From a bacterium (GTDB taxonomy: Bacteria; Babelota; Babeliae; Babelales; JABJEI01): a DNA stretch of 64,000 nt. Within the stretch, counting starts at the first letter, position 1, and the number at the start of each line of letters is the position of its first letter. The stretch is from the NCBI GenBank assembly GCA_018663245.1, contig JABJEI010000001.1, forward strand, positions 62,001 to 126,000. Direction: 5' to 3'. A program made the position numbers and the translations under genes. The notes below the pieces were generated by a model, which worked only from the letters and a program-made list of their open reading frames with translations, did not search any database and was not told the DNA's origin. Below are positions 28,384-37,524 of this stretch, in pieces.

Positions 28384-29381
28384 AAGATCCACTCAACCAA
28401 AAGAAGTAAAGCAGCAAAAAGGGCAAATAACCAGTACCGCTCTTTAAGCCCATCACGACGCACACTTCCAAGATCGCTGCTCTCAAATTGCTCAACAAAT
28501 GCTTGAACGTTATAAAGGTCTGTATCATCGTCAGTAACAGCCTGGTACAACCCACCAGTAGCTTTAGCTAGACGCTTTAGCAAATTGCCATTCAAGCGAG
28601 AAATCACTACTTTTTCTTGATCCTGTTGAACACCAACCTGCTTGCCATTATGATCAAAAAGTGGAATCGGAGCACCTTGTTCAGAGCCAATACCCAACGT
28701 AACAACACTGACACCTTCGCGAGCAATGCGGTCTTGCACTCGTGACAAATCGTCAGAAAAATCTTCGCCATCAGTCAACATCACAACAATTTTTGACCCA
28801 GTCACGCCAACTTCTTCGTACTGCTTAACCGCCTCTTGTAAGGCCTGATCAAGCGCTGTGGTTCCTGATGAAAGCGCTTCAACTGTAACCGAGTTCAAAA
28901 ACGATATAAAAGTCTGTCGATCACTGGTAAAAGGGCAACTAACAAACGGCATTCCCGAAAAAAGCATAAGCGATACACGGTCAGAATCTAGAAGATGCAC
29001 TAACTTAATAATTTTCTCTTTAGCACAGCTAAGACGACTAGGTTTGGCATCCTGAGCAAGCATGCTGCGCGACACATCAAGCGCAATAAGAACGTTACGT
29101 CCACGTTGTTCACAAATCGTTTCATTCTTGCCCCAGCATGGACGAAGTATCGCGACTCCTACCGAGCATGCGGATACAATCACCAACATCGCTCTGAGTC
29201 CAATTTTGACCAGTAGAGCAGTGCGGCCAACTTTGCCATGAGTCCTTAAATCTGTACTGCGTTGAATGTATCGGTAGAAATACCACGCAACTAGCAAGCC
29301 TGTAACCAACAGAAGGCCTAGCACGTATGGAATATAAGCCAGTTCTCTTAGCACAAAGTTCACCATGCCACGCCCCACCAA
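28380..29381 (-). CDS. batB: BatB-like VWA-domain protein
   Basis: MIDAS-like VLIALDVSRSMLAQD, ALSSGTTALDQAL, KIVVMLTDGEDFSDD. Confidence 0.9.
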   Translation of the reverse strand: MVGRGMVNFVLRELAYIPYVLGLLLVTGLLVAWYFYRYIQRSTDLRTHGKVGRTALLVKIGLRAMLVIVSACSVGVAILRPCWGKNETICEQRGRNVLIALDVSRSMLAQDAKPSRLSCAKEKIIKLVHLLDSDRVSLMLFSGMPFVSCPFTSDRQTFISFLNSVTVEALSSGTTALDQALQEAVKQYEEVGVTGSKIVVMLTDGEDFSDDLSRVQDRIAREGVSVVTLGIGSEQGAPIPLFDHNGKQVGVQQDQEKVVISRLNGNLLKRLAKATGGLYQAVTDDDTDLYNVQAFVEQFESSDLGSVRRDGLKERYWLFALFAALLLLVEWIL

Positions 29382-30361
29382 ACAAATATTCGTAATAACA
29401 GAGCGAGCAAAATAGAGAGCATAGCCGTAAGCGCAAAAGGCAATACAAGATGTTCTTTAAGTCGATAAACAATCGTCTCGTATTCGCTTTTTTCAAGCTC
29501 ATCAATGGTCTGATAAATATTTGCTAAATCTTTGGGGTCACTTGCCTTGAAGTATCGTCCGCCTGTTTGATCGGCAATTAGCTGTAACAACTGGTCATTA
29601 ACGGTACCGCCCACTTCACGACGCACTCCAAACATCGGATGCTCACTAAACGCGTTCTGAGAACCTATACCAATCGTATATACTTTGATCTCAAGATGCT
29701 TAAGAAGATCTAGTGCGATAGAAGGCTTAACGTCGCCCTGTGAAGGCTCACCGTCAGTTAATAAAATAATAACTTTACTGGCAGCAGACGTCTCCTTGAG
29801 TGCATTAGCAGCCGTCGCAAGTGCTGTGCAAAGCATAGTCCCTCGTTGATCAATCTGACCCATCTCATACTGCTCGACCAGCTCAGTTAACATTTTTTTG
29901 TCGCAAGTCATCGGACATCTTACAACAGCCATTGCACCAAAAAGTACAACACCAATCTGATCATTCGGGCGCTTCTTGATAAATGATACAGCTTCTCTTT
30001 TTGCCCTATCAAACCTAGTCGTTCTGTCATGAAGATCGTCAAAAAGAATCATGCTACCAGAGACATCGAGAGCCAGCATCATATCAACACCCTGGCCATT
30101 AACCACGGTATTAACATCGACAGAATGAGGACCAGCGGCCAATAATACCAAACAGATCAAAGCTAAAAAACGACACGCAAAAAGAATATGCCGTCCAAAA
30201 CCATGATACTGCATGCCATTCTCAATCAAGTAGGTAACAAGAGGATGCCTGTAAGCCGTACCGGTCTTGCCAAACCATCGCCACAAGGCAACAATCAGGA
30301 CCAACGGTATACCGACAAAAGCAACCCACGGGTACAAGAAACTGACCTGAATACCAAACAC
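29360..30361 (-). CDS. batA: BatA-like VWA-domain protein
   Basis: MMLALDVSGSMILFDD, IDQRGTMLCTALATA, KVIILLTDGEPSQGD. Confidence 0.9.
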   Translation of the reverse strand: MFGIQVSFLYPWVAFVGIPLVLIVALWRWFGKTGTAYRHPLVTYLIENGMQYHGFGRHILFACRFLALICLVLLAAGPHSVDVNTVVNGQGVDMMLALDVSGSMILFDDLHDRTTRFDRAKREAVSFIKKRPNDQIGVVLFGAMAVVRCPMTCDKKMLTELVEQYEMGQIDQRGTMLCTALATAANALKETSAASKVIILLTDGEPSQGDVKPSIALDLLKHLEIKVYTIGIGSQNAFSEHPMFGVRREVGGTVNDQLLQLIADQTGGRYFKASDPKDLANIYQTIDELEKSEYETIVYRLKEHLVLPFALTAMLSILLALLLRIFVWWGVAW

Positions 30362-30483
30362 TGTGCGGCACCTTTACGTATGGCTATTGTTTGAAAACTT
30401 TCTATGTTCCAACCGCATACAGGTTTACCACAACAGGCTCAATTGGACAATCCCAAAGGCTTTACGCTCAATTCATCTAAACG

Positions 30484-31287
30484 TTACATCAAGCGTGTAA
30501 ACCCTCGTGAACGACTGTAGTTAAACAACACGCGAAACACATAAATTGTGATGGATAGATACAGCAGGTTAAGAACAAACGCGATTACAAGATAGGACAG
30601 AAAAACTGGTTGATTAAGAATCAATGCCCGTAACGACTCAAATACATAAGTCATTGGCAGCGACCAGGCAACGTACTGAAGAGCCCTTGGCAAGATTGAA
30701 ACAGGCCCCCATAGCCCGCAAAATGTACCGAAGAACCATCCGAGAGCCCAGATAAGTACGGCCACCTGCCGACCAAACGAAATAATAAACCATGCAGCTA
30801 CCAAGCCTATCCACCAACTAGACATTAACATCAAAATAACAAATGGAATGATGAACCAACCAACAGTCAAAACGTTTGCACCAAACAAAAAGTAGGCAAC
30901 AAAGGATACGACCAAAAACGGTATTGTTCCACGAATACAAGCGGTCACACAAGCAGCTGCAAGCCATTCTCGTACACGTAGCGGAGTTGCAAAAACATTC
31001 AGAAGATTTTGCGACCAGATCTCTTCCATAAGGGCAAGAGATGTTCCAAAGCTACCCCTCAATGCCGTGTTCCAAAATGCCTGAGCCAAAATAATAGCAG
31101 TAACCATCCCACGAGACGAAGGAGTTGTTTCAACCATCCAGTAACCGGCAATACCCCACATTACCAGGTCCATAGTTGGCCAATAAAAATATTGTGTTAT
31201 AGCTCCAATATCACGCTTATCCACCGTCAGATAACGGATAACTATTGCTAAAACACGCCTAACATCAAAACCAAGTTTCTTAAGCAT
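30484..31287 (-). CDS. ABC-2 type transporter permease
   Basis: Multi-TM protein, ATG at 31287 overlaps the stop of the upstream ATPase gene. Confidence 0.88.
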   Translation of the reverse strand: MLKKLGFDVRRVLAIVIRYLTVDKRDIGAITQYFYWPTMDLVMWGIAGYWMVETTPSSRGMVTAIILAQAFWNTALRGSFGTSLALMEEIWSQNLLNVFATPLRVREWLAAACVTACIRGTIPFLVVSFVAYFLFGANVLTVGWFIIPFVILMLMSSWWIGLVAAWFIISFGRQVAVLIWALGWFFGTFCGLWGPVSILPRALQYVAWSLPMTYVFESLRALILNQPVFLSYLVIAFVLNLLYLSITIYVFRVLFNYSRSRGFTRLM

Positions 31288-32248
31288 TACCGCGCCCTCT
31301 GGCAACATGCAAGAAGTAATCTTCAAGTGTTGGTTTATCTATTGAAATTTGAGAATACTCTATACCGCGCTGTGCAATGTCAGAAAGCACCCGTGCAATC
31401 TGTTGCTCTTGAACAGAGAACTTAACAAAGTGTTCTTGCCATTCAACAGCATATTTTTTTTCTGTTAAATAATCTGACAAAGCCTTAGCCCCGCTACTAA
31501 CCATCAACTCAACATGAGCGGTTGAGATCGATTCGGCTAATTTTTGTGGTGTATTGTTGGCAATGATTACACCCCGTTTCATAACCAACAAACGATCGCA
31601 GACCTCTTCAACCTCGGCCATATTATGGGAGGTAAAAAGCATCGAGACCCCATGCTCACGCTGCTGTTCAAGAACAAAATTGCGCACTACCGCAGCAATT
31701 TCAGGGTCAAGTGAAGCCGTTGGTTCATCAAGTAATACAACTCTGGGCCTAGCTAAAAATGCTTTTGCTATTACCGAACGGGTCATCTGCCCAGCAGAAA
31801 GAGCACTGGCATACCGATTACGATATTCCCACATGCCAAACGCCTGCAAACAATGCTTTACTCGCTCAGCTCGATCATGACCAGTAAGCCCATACAATCG
31901 ACCGTATACATCAAGATTTTCGGCTACAGTCATGTTGCCAGGGAATCTTACATACGTACTAGCAAAGGCAACCTTGGCCATAATCTCTGAACGTAAACGA
32001 GAAAAGTCTTTGCCAAAATAGTTAATATCACCAGAGCTTTTACTCAGAACACCCAAAAGCATGTGAATCGTAGTTGTCTTGCCCGAGCCGTTTGGTCCGA
32101 GTAAACCAAGGATCTCTCCCTCTTTAAGCTCAAATGATATGCCATCAACAGCCACAAATGGCTTTTCTTTGCCAAACAATCTGTTAAACAAAGATGGTTG
32201 ATATATTTTTGTAAGGTTCTTTACAAACATCACCGTTTTTGTAGACAC
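31280..32248 (-). CDS. ABC transporter ATP-binding protein (ABC-2 exporter)
   Basis: LLGPNGSGKTTTIHMLLGVL, ALSAGQMTRSVIAKAFLARPRVVLLDEPTASLDPEIA. Confidence 0.95.
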   Translation of the reverse strand: MSTKTVMFVKNLTKIYQPSLFNRLFGKEKPFVAVDGISFELKEGEILGLLGPNGSGKTTTIHMLLGVLSKSSGDINYFGKDFSRLRSEIMAKVAFASTYVRFPGNMTVAENLDVYGRLYGLTGHDRAERVKHCLQAFGMWEYRNRYASALSAGQMTRSVIAKAFLARPRVVLLDEPTASLDPEIAAVVRNFVLEQQREHGVSMLFTSHNMAEVEEVCDRLLVMKRGVIIANNTPQKLAESISTAHVELMVSSGAKALSDYLTEKKYAVEWQEHFVKFSVQEQQIARVLSDIAQRGIEYSQISIDKPTLEDYFLHVARGRGNA

Positions 32249-32278
32249 AACAACCTCAATATTTATTTTTAAAAATTA

Positions 32279-33052
32279 CTAATCAATTACAGCGTCATGC
32301 GATTTTTCTTGCTCTATGTGAGTCAAGTACCAATCGTACACACGCTGACCAAACTGAGCCGCTGTCTCTTCATCACTGGGTGTTACCGGCTCACCGACAA
32401 TAACCTTTATCGGCTTAGCGCGAATAAAAAATGAATAAGGCGGATACACATCGTTCAAGTTTTTCAGGTATACCGGAATCACAGGAAGCCCTGTCTTGTG
32501 CGCAAGCAACGCAAATCCGTTCATGAAGCGCTGCGGACGACCCTCAAGATAACGTCCACCCTCAGGGAAAATTATGATATGGCCCTGACAATTATTAGCA
32601 TAGCGTAACGTTTTTAACATCGAATGTGAACGGCTCGCAACGTTGGACTGGTCAACAACAATTGCCATTCTACGTATCAAAAATCCAAAGATGGGTACCC
32701 GGGCATAATGCTCTAACACAAGCCACACATGCGGATGCGTGCCAAGCAGTGCTCCTACGAATGGAATATCCAAGGCTGACTGATGATTAGCAACGACAAT
32801 TGCACACTCTTGCTCAAGATGTTGCCTACCAACAACGGTCACCCTTAGCATTGTTGCAAAAACAACCCCACGATAAAATAACCCTGCAAACCAAAGATAA
32901 ACACGGTTATTAAGACGCAAGCGCTCAGGCAAAGCCGCAACGACTAGGCAGGGAAAGGCACAAACAGCTCCTAGTAACCCAACCAAAAAGTAAGCAAGCA
33001 ACGAACGGACCATCATGTCGAAGTATTTCAACGAACTCCTCCTGTTTTTCAT
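32279..33052 (-). CDS. plsC: 1-acyl-sn-glycerol-3-phosphate acyltransferase family protein
   Basis: VANHQSALDIPF (HX4D-type), IIFPEGGRYLEGRPQRFMNGFALLAHKTGLPVIPVYL; ATG 33052 overlaps the upstream stop (ATGA). Confidence 0.93.
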   Translation of the reverse strand: MKNRRSSLKYFDMMVRSLLAYFLVGLLGAVCAFPCLVVAALPERLRLNNRVYLWFAGLFYRGVVFATMLRVTVVGRQHLEQECAIVVANHQSALDIPFVGALLGTHPHVWLVLEHYARVPIFGFLIRRMAIVVDQSNVASRSHSMLKTLRYANNCQGHIIIFPEGGRYLEGRPQRFMNGFALLAHKTGLPVIPVYLKNLNDVYPPYSFFIRAKPIKVIVGEPVTPSDEETAAQFGQRVYDWYLTHIEQEKSHDAVID

Positions 33053-33873
33053 TCTGGTCCAATTCCAATAATATCGAGCGATTCGCAAATTCGCCACGTA
33101 TAAAAAGCACCCGAAAGAGCGATCCAAAATGGCAACGCGATAACCGCTGCTCCAATAATGGTTGGAGCATGGATCCCTGGACCGGTACCCCACTTAGCTG
33201 CTACAAAAAGAATGTCATAATTAAAGGAATAATCAGTAATGATAAACGGTAAAATATTAATTAAGCTAGACAAGCTTGCCACGAAGATCGCAATCGACAA
33301 CGCGCAAACAGCTAGTGCTCCTGGCAGATTAACCAAAAAAAACAGTATTCCTGCAAAAATAGATTTGATCGTATTAACAAAACTAATCCGACTATCGGCC
33401 AACAAAAAAAAGCTATACAGCTGCCTTATACTTAAATAAAAAATACAAAACAAGATGTTAAATGGGAATACGTAGACGCCAGGTAAAAAGTTAATCTTTC
33501 GATCTAGAACGGGCACAAGCACATAATAAAAAAGAAAAAATAAAGTAGCCCCAACCACCATAAAAAACGGCAACCTTTTAAGATGACGTAAGAAATATCG
33601 CGCATCCTTAAGGTCGGGTGAAGGACGAACAGCCAGTATCAGTAAAATCATGTACACAAACAACATAAAGATAGATACGTAAAATGCATAAGCACTATCC
33701 CACGCTATAATTACCGCACATGCGCCAAGCCCTGGAAGCATTACCCACCAAAATCGCATGCACGCCTTCAACCCCCTCAATGTTGCCAAAAACAACAAAC
33801 CAAGTACCTGCTTGTCCCAAAACATACTCAGTGAAGCTTTCCAGGAACTCCAAACTTTTCTTACTAACAACAT
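33049..33873 (-). CDS. Multi-TM membrane protein of unknown function
   Basis: Hydrophobic ORF, translationally coupled to plsC. Confidence 0.75.
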   Translation of the reverse strand: MLLVRKVWSSWKASLSMFWDKQVLGLLFLATLRGLKACMRFWWVMLPGLGACAVIIAWDSAYAFYVSIFMLFVYMILLILAVRPSPDLKDARYFLRHLKRLPFFMVVGATLFFLFYYVLVPVLDRKINFLPGVYVFPFNILFCIFYLSIRQLYSFFLLADSRISFVNTIKSIFAGILFFLVNLPGALAVCALSIAIFVASLSSLINILPFIITDYSFNYDILFVAAKWGTGPGIHAPTIIGAAVIALPFWIALSGAFYTWRICESLDIIGIGPE

Positions 33874-34096
33874 TATCTCTCCTTATAATGAATATACCGC
33901 ACAGCATACCCTCACAAATCTAGCTCTGTAAACGGTTATTCATTACAAAAAAACAGACTTTTTCGTAGAATCAAAATCGCTTGCGTTTGATTTTGCCCAA
34001 TCAGATGTCTACCCTAGTGGTTGTAGGAGAAAGCTACAGCTGCGCAAACTGTTTTTTGTGGCGCAGTATCGGCATGTTCGTCACAAAAAGTGAATT

Positions 34097-36331
34097 ATGA
34101 AGAAACTGTTAGTCGTAGAGTCACCGGCAAAAATTAAAACCATCTCTAAGTTTTTGGGAAGCGATTTTACAATTGTTTCAACATTGGGGCACATAAAAGA
34201 CCTCCCATCCAAAGAGATTGGTGTGACCATGGGCGACCCTATCAAGCTTGACTATGTCGTGCTGCCCGAAAAGAAAAAAACTGTTTCTGCCCTGTGCAAA
34301 GCAGCCAAGCAAGCTGACGAGATCTTTTTAGCGCCTGATCCTGATCGTGAAGGCGAAATCATTGCCTTCCACGCACAACAAGAGATCGAAAAGGTTGTAA
34401 AAAAAGGTACTCCGATTCATCGTATCGCCTTTAATGAGATTACAAAGCCTGCCGTTATCAACGCTATCGAAAATCCATACAAAGTGGATTCGCAGCGAGT
34501 CGCAGCCCAACAGGCCCGCCGGGTTTTGGACCGCTGGGTAGGTTACCAGGTATCCCCAATTTTATGGCGTCGTGTTGCAAAAGGACTTTCAGCTGGGCGC
34601 GTGCAGTCTGCTGCGCTACGAATCGTGTGCGAACGAGAAGAGGCAATCCGTGCCTTTAAGCCAGAAGAATACTGGAGCTTAGATGCGCTTTTCAAAAGTG
34701 CAGGTGCTCAATTCGGTGCTGCTCTCACGCACATCAAGGGCAAAAAAATTGAGGTTGCAACCGAGCAAGACGCAAAAAAACATGAGCTTGCCATCAAAAA
34801 TGCAACTTTTGTTATCGACAAAGTTGAAGACAAAAAACGAATAAAAAACCCATATCCTCCATTCATGACTAGCACTCTACAGCAAGCGGCTCACACCAGA
34901 CTTGGCATGCCGGTCAAAAAGACCATGCAGATTGCACAAAAGCTTTATGAGGGTGTTGAGTTAGACGACCCGTCACAACCCGTTGCACTCATAACCTACA
35001 TGCGTACCGACTCACTTAGAATCTCGGACACCGCACTCAAGCAAACACGCGCTTACATTAAAAGCAATTTTGCCGATACCTACTTACCAAGCAAAAGCCG
35101 TGTATTCTCTAAATCAAAAAAGAGCAAAAGTACTACACAGGATGCTCACGAAGCAATCCGTCCAGTTGATGTCAGCATCACACCAGACAAAGTTGCCAAC
35201 TTCCTAGACAAGGGCATGGCTCGCGTCTACGAGATTATTTGGCGCAGATTTGTTGCTAGCCAGATGAGTGCGGCACAATACGCGCAACGAGCAGTCACAG
35301 TCAAAGGCGATGTATACACTTACAAAGCAACCGGATCATCGGTTATTTTTGACGGCTACCTGCGTGTTTACCAAGATGAATCAAAAGAAAAAAAAGAAAC
35401 AATGCTCCCCAAAGAGCTAGCTGCTAAATGTCCAGCCGAACTCTTGAAAGTTGCTCCCAAGCAACACTTCACTCAACCACCAGCCCGCTTTAATGAAGCA
35501 TCACTGGTTAAAGAAATGGAGAAAGAAGGCATCGGACGACCAAGCACCTACGGAGCAACTCTTAACACCTTACAGCTCAGACAGTACGCAACACTTGATC
35601 CAAAAAAACGATTCTTCGCTTCCGAGCTTGGAATGAAGGTCAATGAGCTGCTTACTAAATTCTTCCCACGAATCATGGATATCAAGTTCACGGCTCACAT
35701 GGAAGAAGACCTTGATAACATTGCCCAAGGCGAACTTGAACGAGATAAACTTCTCAAAGAATTTTATACCTCTTTTGAGCAAGAACTCGCAGTCTTTGAA
35801 AAGGAAGTAAAAGGTAAAGAGGCCGTCTTAACTGAACTGGACTGCCCTGAATGTAAAGAAAAAAAACTGGCCATTAGATTTGGTAAGAATGGTGAATTCC
35901 TCGGATGTTCTGGGTTCCCAGAGTGTACCTTTACCAGCCCCTTTGAACGGGATGATGAAGGCCTATTACACATGGTCGAACGCAAAAAACCTGAACTCTT
36001 GGATGAACCATGTCCAAAATGTGGTACAGCTTTACGCAAGATTGTAGGCCGTAACGGCGAATTTATTGCCTGCTCAGCCTTCCCAAAGTGCAAGTACATC
36101 AAACAAAATGTTGCTAACTTCCCATGCCCTAAATGCAAAAGCGAAATCGCTGAGCGCAAATGGCGTGGAAAAGTTTTTTGGGGCTGTAATAACTACCCTA
36201 AATGCAAGTTCAGCATCTCTGGAAACATTGATCAGAAACCATGTCCAAAGTGCAAAACGCCTTACCGACTTCTTCGTTTCGTTGAAGGCGTTGAGAAGCT
36301 TATTTGCTCTGATAAGGAATGCAAAGAGTAA
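34097..36331 (+). CDS. topA: DNA topoisomerase I
   Basis: MKKLLVVESPAKIKTISKFLGSDF, APDPDREGEIIAFH, ITYMRTDSLRIS (catalytic Tyr), C-terminal zinc-finger repeats CPKC...C. Confidence 0.98.
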   Translation: MKKLLVVESPAKIKTISKFLGSDFTIVSTLGHIKDLPSKEIGVTMGDPIKLDYVVLPEKKKTVSALCKAAKQADEIFLAPDPDREGEIIAFHAQQEIEKVVKKGTPIHRIAFNEITKPAVINAIENPYKVDSQRVAAQQARRVLDRWVGYQVSPILWRRVAKGLSAGRVQSAALRIVCEREEAIRAFKPEEYWSLDALFKSAGAQFGAALTHIKGKKIEVATEQDAKKHELAIKNATFVIDKVEDKKRIKNPYPPFMTSTLQQAAHTRLGMPVKKTMQIAQKLYEGVELDDPSQPVALITYMRTDSLRISDTALKQTRAYIKSNFADTYLPSKSRVFSKSKKSKSTTQDAHEAIRPVDVSITPDKVANFLDKGMARVYEIIWRRFVASQMSAAQYAQRAVTVKGDVYTYKATGSSVIFDGYLRVYQDESKEKKETMLPKELAAKCPAELLKVAPKQHFTQPPARFNEASLVKEMEKEGIGRPSTYGATLNTLQLRQYATLDPKKRFFASELGMKVNELLTKFFPRIMDIKFTAHMEEDLDNIAQGELERDKLLKEFYTSFEQELAVFEKEVKGKEAVLTELDCPECKEKKLAIRFGKNGEFLGCSGFPECTFTSPFERDDEGLLHMVERKKPELLDEPCPKCGTALRKIVGRNGEFIACSAFPKCKYIKQNVANFPCPKCKSEIAERKWRGKVFWGCNNYPKCKFSISGNIDQKPCPKCKTPYRLLRFVEGVEKLICSDKECKE

Positions 36332-36335
36332 CTTT

Positions 36336-36359
36336 ATGAGGGGCTTAATTGCCCCTCAT
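36336..36359. terminator. Hairpin downstream of topA
   Basis: ATGAGGGGC-TTAATT-GCCCCTCAT. Confidence 0.75.
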
Positions 36360-36455
36360 ACTCTCCCCAACCTTTTCTTTATTACAAACCAATCTTTAAA
36401 TGTCTTTAAGCAAAGCTAGAAGCGCATCTTACACTTTTATCTATAACTGTTTTTG

Positions 36456-36553
36456 CATCTATACTTTAATTCTTTAGCAAGGGGTTGCCTGTCCAACCCC
36501 TTGCAGACAAGGACACCAAGGAGGACCTTGGAACCCCCACGCGATGGCTTGAA
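36456..36553. repeat. Double-hairpin repeat unit 1
   Basis: 98 nt; GCAAGGGGTTG-CCTGTC-CAACCCCTTGC and CCAAGG-AGGA-CCTTGG; homologous to 36651-36748. Confidence 0.85.
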
Positions 36554-36650
36554 TTTTCATTTTTCTTGATCATATAACAGTAATCAATTCCTTGTCATCC
36601 TCGTGAATACGGGGATCCAGCCTTTAAATAGATCATTTGATCACCTTTTA

Positions 36651-36748
36651 CATCTATACTTTAACTTTTTAGCGAGGGGTTGCTCACCCAACCCCTCGCG
36701 GACAAGGGTGCCGGGGAAACCCCTGGGCCCCGACGCGAGTAACTTGAA
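36651..36748. repeat. Double-hairpin repeat unit 2
   Basis: 98 nt; GCGAGGGGTTG-CTCACC-CAACCCCTCGC and CCGGGG-AAAC-CCCTGG; homologous to 36456-36553. Confidence 0.85.
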
Positions 36749-36972
36749 ACCTCGAGCTAACGCTCTGCAGTTCCTTCAACAGGACACGCTCAACGGAGTT
36801 ATTTATTTTTAGATAGCTTCCCGTCTTCGCCAAAAAAACACCTCCCCTGCATGCCCTTCGTAGCTGGGGTGACGGCGTAGCTACAGCAAAAACGGATCGC
36901 AAAAAGACTTAACGTGGATACTTGCTTATAGAAAAATATTGTTAAAAAAAGATAAAAATGTGAGGGGGGGGT

Positions 36973-37000
36973 ATTAGGGGCTTTGTTTACAGCCCCTAAT
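36973..37000 (-). terminator. Hairpin downstream of the 37006-37509 gene
   Basis: ATTAGGGGCT-TTGTTTAC-AGCCCCTAAT. Confidence 0.7.
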
Positions 37001-37005
37001 GAAAA

Positions 37006-37509
37006 CTATTTTAGGAGGGAAAGCATAACCAGTGTTCCAACAGCCATTAAATCGACTGCTCGATTTTTCCAAAACTTTAATGTTCTGCGAATTTTTTCTA
37101 AGCGAAATTTGTAAGCGCTCATTTCACCAACACACAAATCTGGTATCGATCCAGCTATAATTCCCAGCCCACAAGCAGCAAGAATCGCAACACTGATTCT
37201 GTTTTCTCTTTTTAGATCAGCAGCGCCATAAATACGTGCAACCAACTGAAAAACAGCCGCTGCTGTAATCGGAACATACGCACCCTTGAGTATCTGTCGA
37301 TACACAAGTCGATCATTATGCTCGTACGGATCCTCATCTGCACGACTAATGAAAACTGTGTTAAAAGTGCACAAAAATGAAGCTGCCGAGGCTAACACGA
37401 TGTCACGAGGTATTCCTCTAGCCAAAGGTTGCCATGAGAGAAGCAAAATCGACGCAATAAGAAATGTTTTCCTACAAGTGCGCGTGTAAGGCTTATTCAA
37501 GCTGTTCAT
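37006..37509 (-). CDS. Small membrane protein of unknown function
   Basis: ORF with several hydrophobic segments, 15 nt downstream of metG. Confidence 0.7.
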   Translation of the reverse strand: MNSLNKPYTRTCRKTFLIASILLLSWQPLARGIPRDIVLASAASFLCTFNTVFISRADEDPYEHNDRLVYRQILKGAYVPITAAAVFQLVARIYGAADLKRENRISVAILAACGLGIIAGSIPDLCVGEMSAYKFRLEKIRRTLKFWKNRAVDLMAVGTLVMLSLLK

Positions 37510-37524
37510 GTAAAATTAGCCTGT

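Noticed and set aside
36603-36902. Short ORFs of 69 and 72 aa over the double-hairpin region
   Set aside because: They run through perfect palindromes and intergenic sequence; composition (NPSRTRVPGKPLGPDAS) follows from the repeat, with no RBS or family resemblance.
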